Positions 21,941-26,578 of a DNA stretch of 26,578 bases are shown here, one piece after another. How positions within the stretch are numbered: the stretch's first letter is position 1; the number at the start of each line of letters is the position of its first letter. The DNA is taken from the NCBI GenBank assembly GCA_964559535.1, contig CAZLIC010000065.1, positions 1 through 26,578 on the forward strand. Direction: 5' to 3'. This DNA is from CAZLIC01 sp964559535 (lineage in GTDB: Bacteria > Pseudomonadota > Alphaproteobacteria > Rhodobacterales > Rhodobacteraceae). Both the position numbers and the translations under genes were made by a program. Under the pieces are notes generated by a model. That model saw nothing but the letters and a program-made list of their open reading frames with translations. It did not search any database and was not told the origin of the DNA.

Positions 21941-22816
21941 TCAGGCGGGCGGGCGGGCGAAGGCGTCGTAGATTTCCTGGTCCAGCCCCAGCCAGGGCGC
22001 CAGCACCTCGCGCGCCATGTCGTTGTCGCGGGTAATCACCACGTCATCAGGCCTGGTCGTGTTCGCGGGCTTGGCCGGCAAGGCCACCCGCCGCTGCATG
22101 TAGCGCCCCACGTCGGCCGCAAAGGCTGCCTGATCCTCGCACAGGCCCACCACGGCAAAGCTGCGCAGCATGTCCAGAGCCTGCACGGCATCGCCGGGCT
22201 CCAGCACCTTGAAGGTGGCGCGGTGGCTGCCGGTAACCAGCATGCGCACCTGCATGTTGTCAAAGGAATTGAACTCTGCCTCGCGCATCACGGCATCGCG
22301 GAAGGCCTTCACCTGCCGACGGCGGGCAAAGTCGGTAGCGGCAATTGCCGCGGCCACCCGCGCCACCACAGGGCCGGAACGGCCGGCGGGCAGCGGCTCG
22401 CCCCGGTTGAACTTGTTCACCCAGTTGATGTGGCTGACCAGCCGCGCCCAGGGATCGCGCAGCAGCGTCACCACCGGATAGGCCCGGGTGCCGCGATAGG
22501 CCACCCAGCGACACATCGGAACATGTGCCGAAACGCAATCGACCCGCCGTGTCGGCGCGTGTCCTCGCAGCAGGTCGGGCAGCAGAACTTCGGCGTGGTC
22601 GACGAAATTCAGCCGCCCGTAGGCCACCCGCAGCATCGCGTTGCAGGAACTGCCCGATGTCTTGGGGATATGCAGGAAGAACATCGGCTTGCGCCGACCC
22701 TGCGGGGCAAAGGCGATGGGGCGGGCATCCGCGGGATCAACCGGCAGCGGCGGCGCCACATCTTCTGCGATGGATGCCTGCAACAGGTCGATGACGGCCC
22801 GCCCGAACCGCGTCAC
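21941..22816 (-). CDS. sulfotransferase family protein coupled to tig
   Basis: The 291-residue protein shows the PAPS-binding signature FFLHIPKTSGSS at residues 46-57 (5'-phosphosulfate loop) and VVTLLRDPWARLVSH near 115-129 (3'-phosphate block with Arg and Ser). These are found in bacterial sulfotransferases that modify carbohydrates or lipids. No signal peptide or membrane segment is seen. The start is a GTG whose bases overlap the tig stop (GTGA), so it is probably translated from the tig message. The acceptor is unknown. Coupling to the chaperone gene looks like genomic convenience rather than a shared role. Confidence 0.85.
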   Translation of the reverse strand: MTRFGRAVIDLLQASIAEDVAPPLPVDPADARPIAFAPQGRRKPMFFLHIPKTSGSSCNAMLRVAYGRLNFVDHAEVLLPDLLRGHAPTRRVDCVSAHVPMCRWVAYRGTRAYPVVTLLRDPWARLVSHINWVNKFNRGEPLPAGRSGPVVARVAAAIAATDFARRRQVKAFRDAVMREAEFNSFDNMQVRMLVTGSHRATFKVLEPGDAVQALDMLRSFAVVGLCEDQAAFAADVGRYMQRRVALPAKPANTTRPDDVVITRDNDMAREVLAPWLGLDQEIYDAFARPPA

Positions 22817-24147
22817 AGTTCGTCCAGTGCCTCGACTGCCTTGGACAGATCGTCCTTCGTCGCAACCTTGTCGGTGACCGTGGCCAGACCGAAGATATGG
22901 TCCACCACCTTGTCCTCGAAAATGGGCGCGCGCAGCTGCTGCTGCATGCCGGCATTGTTCTGCACGAACTCGAAGAACGCCTTCTCCTGCCCCGGGTACT
23001 GGCGCGCCGCCTGGATCACCGCACGGGTCATCTCGGCGTCGGTCACCTGCACCTCGGCCTTGCGGCCGACTTCGGCCAGCAGGAGGCCCAGACGAACGCG
23101 GCGCGTTGCCAGCATCTTGTGCTCGTCGGTGGGCTCGATGTTGGCGTGGTCATGGCCGTGGTGGTCGGGGTTTTCCTCGTGCCACAGTTGATGCGCGATC
23201 TGGCCCGCCTCGGCATCGACCAGTTTCGACGGCAGGTCGAAGGACACCTTGGCATCCAGCGCGTCCAGCAGGGCCCGCTTCATCACCGCGCGCGCCGCGT
23301 CGCGGTACTCGGACCCCAGCCGTTCGGCGATCTGCGTCTTCAGCGCATCCAGGCTGTCGGCGCCGAACTTCTTGGCCAGCTCGTCATCCAGCGCGGCCGG
23401 AACCGGCGCCTTCACGGCCTTCACGGTGCAGGCAAACACCGCGGCCTTCCCGGCCAGATGTGCCGCGCCATAGCTTTCGGGGAAGGATACGTTCACGTCC
23501 TTCTCGTCGCCCGCCTTCAGACCCGCCAGCTGCTCTTCGAAGCCGGGGATGAACGACCCCGACCCCAGCACCAGCGGATAGTCCTCGGCCGCGCCGCCGT
23601 CGAACGGCACGCCGTCGACGCTGCCCTTGAAGTCGATCGTCACCTGGTCACCGGTTTCGGCCGCTCCATCCTTGTCGGCAAAGCTTTTGGCGTTGTCGGC
23701 AAGATTGGCCAGCGCTTCGTCCACCTGCGCCGGTTCGGCGGTCACCACAAGGCGCTCCAGCGCGATGTCCGACAGGTCAATTTCGGGGATCGCAGGCAGC
23801 GCCTCGTAGGTCATCTCGACCAGCACGTCCTGGCCTTCCTTCCACGTCTCGCCACCCATCATCTTGACGTCCGGCTGCAACGCCGGACGGTCGCCAGAGG
23901 CATCGAAGTGGGCCTTCATCGCGCCGTCGATGGCGTCCTGCATCGCGTCGCCCAGAAGCCGCGGCCCGAACTGCTTGCGCAACAGCGCCAGCGGCACCTT
24001 GCCCTTGCGGAAGCCCTTCATTTCGATGTCCGGCTGTGCCTCGACCAGCTTCTCCTGCACCTTGGCCTCCAGCTCGGCCGCCGTGACGGTGATCTGGTAG
24101 ATGCGCTTCAGGCCTTCGTTCAGGGTCTGGGTGACCTGCATGTTCAT
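22813..24147 (-). CDS. tig: trigger factor
   Basis: The 444-residue ribosome-bound chaperone and peptidyl-prolyl isomerase meets nascent chains at the exit tunnel. The ribosome-binding signature is GFRKGKVPLALLRKQFG at residues 45-61. The PPIase domain (about 160-245) shows GDQVTIDFKGSVDGVPFDGG and LGSGSFIPGFEEQLAGLKAGDEKDV. The C-terminal chaperone arms follow to the end. A His/Asp-rich stretch (HEENPDHHGHDHAN) near residues 310-323 is an unusual, possibly metal-binding insertion in the arm. GAGGAAAG is in front of the ATG at 24147; a second ATG lies 6 bases on. It is followed by a GTGA-overlapping sulfotransferase gene. Confidence 0.97.
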   Translation of the reverse strand: MNMQVTQTLNEGLKRIYQITVTAAELEAKVQEKLVEAQPDIEMKGFRKGKVPLALLRKQFGPRLLGDAMQDAIDGAMKAHFDASGDRPALQPDVKMMGGETWKEGQDVLVEMTYEALPAIPEIDLSDIALERLVVTAEPAQVDEALANLADNAKSFADKDGAAETGDQVTIDFKGSVDGVPFDGGAAEDYPLVLGSGSFIPGFEEQLAGLKAGDEKDVNVSFPESYGAAHLAGKAAVFACTVKAVKAPVPAALDDELAKKFGADSLDALKTQIAERLGSEYRDAARAVMKRALLDALDAKVSFDLPSKLVDAEAGQIAHQLWHEENPDHHGHDHANIEPTDEHKMLATRRVRLGLLLAEVGRKAEVQVTDAEMTRAVIQAARQYPGQEKAFFEFVQNNAGMQQQLRAPIFEDKVVDHIFGLATVTDKVATKDDLSKAVEALDEL

Positions 24148-24201
24148 TCTTTCCTCGCCTATGGCCCGGCCCGGCAGCCGGGACAGACATGCAACAACAG
24201 A

Positions 24202-24223
24202 GCCCCCGGACGATGCCGGGGGC
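24202..24223 (-). terminator. hairpin between the GNAT gene and tig
   Basis: GCCCCCGG, loop of six bases, CCGGGGGC gives an 8-bp stem. On the minus strand it is followed by TCTGTTGTTG, a T-rich though broken tract. It lies 78 bp past the acetyltransferase stop and 55 bp before the tig start, so it probably ends the GNAT message. Confidence 0.6.
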
Positions 24224-24300
24224 GCATTGGGCGGTGCATTAGCAAACCAGCCCGGCGGATGCGAGGGGGAATCCGACAGCCGCCGGACGGCGACCGCACG

Positions 24301-24744
24301 TCACAGGCGGATATCGTAGGTGACCCATGGCGTCTTCATCGCCACGCGATCGTACACGGCACGGGCGCGGGCGTTGTTCTCGGCGGTGATCCAGCGGATC
24401 ACGGTCCAGCCCTGCACCCGGCCATGGTCGGACACGGCGGCAATCAGCGCCTGCGCCGCGCCACCGCCGCGCGCCGTCGGCGCCACGAACAGGTCGTCCA
24501 GAAAGCCGCCCGTGCTGGCCGACAGCGGCCGGTCAAAGGGGCGGCAATGGGCAAGCCCCACCACTTGCCCGCCTGCCTGCGCCACGAACCCTGTCATCGG
24601 GTGGGCAGGGTCCATCAGCCATCCCCAGACACGGTCGCGCATCGCGGGCGTCTGGTCGACCTGATAGAAGGCAGCATAGCCGGAAAACAGCCTGTCCCAG
24701 GCCGCCCGGTCGTCCGCCATCACCGCCCGCACGGCCAGGTCCAT
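24301..24744 (-). CDS. GNAT family N-acetyltransferase
   Basis: The 147-residue protein transfers acetyl from acetyl-CoA to an unknown amine. The acetyl-CoA pocket is recognisable as LDDLFVAPTARGGGAAQALIAAV (about residues 86-108), and WITAENNARARAVYDRVAMK near the end is the usual C-terminal motif. The N-terminal AVMADDRAAWDRLFSGYAAFY is a typical GNAT first helix. GAGGAG is about 9 nt before the ATG at 24744; upstream codons in the same frame are unlikely to be translated. It is divergent from the FrhB-like gene, with 103 bp between the starts. Confidence 0.92.
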   Translation of the reverse strand: MDLAVRAVMADDRAAWDRLFSGYAAFYQVDQTPAMRDRVWGWLMDPAHPMTGFVAQAGGQVVGLAHCRPFDRPLSASTGGFLDDLFVAPTARGGGAAQALIAAVSDHGRVQGWTVIRWITAENNARARAVYDRVAMKTPWVTYDIRL

Positions 24745-24795
24745 GTGTTCATCTCCTCGCCCTGCGGGACGCAGACTGCGCCACCGCAACAAGGA

Positions 24796-24829
24796 CTGTC
24801 AATCTGGCGTGACAGTGGTATGCTGACAG
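24796..24829 (+). promoter_or_regulatory. TGTCA/TGACA repeats and possible promoter of the FrhB-like gene
   Basis: CTGTCA (24796-24801) and TGACAG (24810-24815) form an inverted repeat, and a second TGACAG follows at 24824-24829. CTGTCA with TATGCT (24819-24824) at 17-bp spacing is a moderate -35/-10 match. The repeats could bind a regulator for either divergent gene. Confidence 0.35.
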
Positions 24830-24847
24830 AAACCGCAGGGTCTGTTG

Positions 24848-26119
24848 ATGCTAGACGCCACCCAGCCGCGAATTCCGCAAGACCCGCCGGGGCTTGCCGC
24901 GCCAGTGCTGGGGGGTGGTCCGCGTCACGGGCTGTGCACCGACTGCGGCGTTTCGCGCATGGACGACGCAAAGGCCTGCGGACGGGCCTGCCAGTTCATC
25001 CAGCCCGATTATCCCGCCCTGGAAATCCTGACCCATGGCCGCCCCGCCCAGCCCGACCGCGGTGACGAGCGGTTTTTCGGCGTGACCCTGTCGATGCTGC
25101 GGGCGCGCCTTGCGCCCGCCGCGCCGGGCGCGCAGTGGACGGGCATTGCCACGGCGCTGGGAGCAGCGCTGCTGGAATCGGGTGCGGTCGATGCCTTGCT
25201 GTGCGTGGCGCCCGACCCCGAGGATCGCTGGAAACCCCGCCCCGTCATCATCACGGATCCCGCCGCCATGGCCGCCGCACGTGGCATGCGCATGGGATTT
25301 GCCCCTGTCGTCGCCTTGCTGGAACCCGCCCGCGCCGCAGGTCACCGCCGCATCGCCATGATCGGCATCCCGTGCCAGACCTACGCCCTGCGCGCGCTGG
25401 AGGCCCGGCTGGACCTGGACGCGCTGTATGTCATTGGCACGCCCTGTTCCGACAACACCACCACGCCCAATTTCCACCGTTTCCTGCAGCTGGTGGATGC
25501 CGCGCCAGACCGCGTCAGCTACCTTGAATTCCGCCCCGATTACCACGTGGAAATCCGCTATGACGACGGCCGCCCCACCCGCCTTGTGCCGTTCCTGAAG
25601 CTGCCGCTGGCCGACCTTCCGGCCGACTTCTTTCCTGTCACCTGCCGTACCTGTGTGGACTACACCAACCGGTTGTCCGACATCACTGTGGGTTACATGG
25701 GTGGTTCGGGCGACCAGTGGCTGATCGTGCGCAACGACCGCGGGGCCGAGCTTCTGGCCATGCTGGGCGACCGGCTGCGGACGGAACCGCTGGTCAGCCA
25801 CGGGTCGCGGCACGGTGCCGTGAAGGGATTCAAGGCAAACGTGGCGCGCGCGGCGGGCGGACTGCCGCTGCGCCGCATGCCTGGCTGGCTGCGGCCCCTC
25901 GTCGCCTGGCTGCAACCCCGCATCGGTCCGCGTGGCCTGGAGTTCGCCCGCGCGCGGGTCGAGATGAAGGCGATCGAGACCATCCTGCACCTGCGCCGCC
26001 TGCACCCCGCACGGATGAAGTCCATGGTGCCTGGCCATGTCTGGCGGCTGGTCGCCGCCTATGGCCTGACGCCCGCAAAGGGCGAACAGCGCGACGGCGA
26101 GCGGGCCGACGGTACCTGA
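24848..26119 (+). CDS. FrhB/BciB-like iron-sulfur flavoprotein (coenzyme F420 hydrogenase beta subunit family)
   Basis: The 423-residue protein resembles the FrhB family, which includes F420-reducing hydrogenase beta subunits, 7-hydroxymethyl chlorophyll a reductase and the 8-vinyl reductase BciB. The N-terminal CTDCGVSR, then CGRACQF, are Cys ligands for an iron-sulfur cluster. IGIPCQTYALRAL and GTPCSDNTTTPNFHRFLQ form the central block, and FFPVTCRTCVDYTNRLSDITVGYMGG the C-terminal flavin/cluster block. Members reduce tetrapyrroles or other substrates from ferredoxin. No bacteriochlorophyll genes are nearby, so the substrate is open. The start is ATG at 24848; the TTG just before it is less likely. 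Its promoter region is shared with the GNAT gene. Confidence 0.82.
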   Translation: MLDATQPRIPQDPPGLAAPVLGGGPRHGLCTDCGVSRMDDAKACGRACQFIQPDYPALEILTHGRPAQPDRGDERFFGVTLSMLRARLAPAAPGAQWTGIATALGAALLESGAVDALLCVAPDPEDRWKPRPVIITDPAAMAAARGMRMGFAPVVALLEPARAAGHRRIAMIGIPCQTYALRALEARLDLDALYVIGTPCSDNTTTPNFHRFLQLVDAAPDRVSYLEFRPDYHVEIRYDDGRPTRLVPFLKLPLADLPADFFPVTCRTCVDYTNRLSDITVGYMGGSGDQWLIVRNDRGAELLAMLGDRLRTEPLVSHGSRHGAVKGFKANVARAAGGLPLRRMPGWLRPLVAWLQPRIGPRGLEFARARVEMKAIETILHLRRLHPARMKSMVPGHVWRLVAAYGLTPAKGEQRDGERADGT

Positions 26120-26225
26120 CAAAAAAAATCGGGATTTACAGCGCGCCCCGAATCCGGCATTCTGCGGTCATCCAAGCCAACCCCAGCGGTCAGCCCGGAT
26201 GGACCCGAAACACCCGGAGATACCC

Positions 26226-26348
26226 ATGCCGCGTCTGCCCCTTTCCGACCCCGACCTTGCCGAACTGCTGCGCCAATGCCTGTCGGGCCTGATCCCCCCC
26301 CTTCCGGCCCTTTCGCACTGGCTGGACCGGTACGAGGTGCGCGAGTGA
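26226..26348 (+). CDS. 40-residue ORF coupled to hemP
   Basis: A short acidic/leucine-rich protein (MPRLPLSDPDLAELLRQC, then a proline-rich turn, then SHWLDRYEVRE). CGGAGA lies about 6 nt before the ATG. Its TGA overlaps the GTG of the next gene (GTGA), so translation is probably coupled. TTTACA at about 26135-26140 could be the -35 of a promoter, with a weak -10. I do not recognise a family. Coding is inferred from the ribosome binding site and overlap. Confidence 0.6.
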   Translation: MPRLPLSDPDLAELLRQCLSGLIPPLPALSHWLDRYEVRE

Positions 26349-26557
26349 ACGCCCCCGCCTTCCCCCGCACCCATCGCGCCCAGGACGGTCGCACCACGCT
26401 TGCCTTGCCCGTGGCCGCCACCGTTCCTCCCACCCACGATGCCCGCAGCCTGACCGGCCCTGGCGGCCTGGCCCGCATCCTGCTGGACGGGCAGGCCTAT
26501 GCGCTGCGCATCACCCGGCAGGGTGGCCTGCTGCCGGTTTGGTGGACAGCAGGTTAA
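26345..26557 (+). CDS. hemP: HemP-like hemin uptake small protein
   Basis: The 70-residue protein has the HemP layout: a variable N-terminus, then HDARSLTGPGGLARILLDGQAYALRITRQG. HemP is a small, often Fur- or Irr-regulated protein encoded with heme uptake genes, probably acting as a transcriptional activator or accessory factor. The usual ending (GKLILTK) is absent; here it reads GGLLPVWWTAG, so the C-terminus has diverged. The start is a GTG overlapping the preceding ORF. Heme receptor or transport genes might follow beyond the window. The call rests on the central motif. Confidence 0.7.
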   Translation: MNAPAFPRTHRAQDGRTTLALPVAATVPPTHDARSLTGPGGLARILLDGQAYALRITRQGGLLPVWWTAG

Positions 26558-26578
26558 GCTAGCATAGCGCGGGCCTCG

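Noticed and set aside
24148..24300. tRNA gene between the GNAT gene and tig
   Set aside because: The interval contains a hairpin but no cloverleaf, T-loop or anticodon arm that I can fold.
22897..25065. 722-codon plus-strand open frame opposite tig and the GNAT gene
   Set aside because: Both opposite genes are unmistakable; this frame is a compositional shadow.
24848..26119. Photosynthesis gene cluster
   Set aside because: One FrhB/BciB-like gene is present but no bch, crt or puf gene is seen in the window.

Overview
The window is very GC-rich chromosomal DNA from an alphaproteobacterium, most likely a member of the Rhodobacterales (Rhodobacter/Paracoccus relatives). This rests on protein style, the fabD-fabG-acpP and rpsF-rpsR-rplI arrangements, extended S6 and L9 tails, and the type of intergenic repeats. 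It is an inference, since no rRNA or other marker gene is present. I saw no tRNA, rRNA, CRISPR array, insertion sequence or phage gene.

Layout. (1) 1-2127: a DUF1127 protein, a possible tiny lipoprotein, tRNA adenosine deaminase tadA, and the divergent 23S rRNA pseudouridine synthase rluB. (2) 2124-10280: the most unusual part. It holds a divergent four-helix membrane protein and a long plus-strand run: a 27-residue membrane peptide, an XpaC-family protein, an unknown helical protein, TelA, a DUF2927 lipoprotein, a lower-GC DUF6338/small-protein pair, an SPFH-GYF_2 protein and a zinc-ribbon membrane protein. TelA/XpaC and SPFH/zinc-ribbon pairs resemble the Bacillus yaaN-xpaC and ydjI-ydjG pairs, so I read this as a cell-envelope stress module. 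(3) 10332-14264: a Tat-exported metallo-beta-lactamase-fold hydrolase, GTP cyclohydrolase folE2, and purE-purK. (4) 14340-18284, minus strand: fabD-fabG-acpP, then a terminator, then a ureohydrolase coupled to a secreted alpha/beta hydrolase. (5) 18477-20323: a cytochrome b561-YceI fusion facing a stand-alone YceI protein. (6) 20578-21873: rpsF-rpsR-rplI with a promoter and leader hairpin. (7) 21941-26119: tig coupled to a sulfotransferase, a GNAT acetyltransferase, and a divergent FrhB/BciB-like iron-sulfur flavoprotein. (8) 26226-26557: a 40-residue unknown ORF coupled to a hemP-like gene.

How the parts fit. Most genes are housekeeping: translation, purine and folate synthesis, fatty acid synthesis and protein folding. 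The 2-10 kb block is the best candidate for an incompletely described system. Its members are membrane-attached, membrane-scaffolding or lipoprotein components, tightly spaced on one strand, with an apparently acquired two-gene insert and a repeat-derived translation start inside it. Smaller points of interest are a His-to-Asp change at a metal-ligand position of the ureohydrolase, a recurring intergenic motif beside divergent genes, and two palindromes that look like operators.
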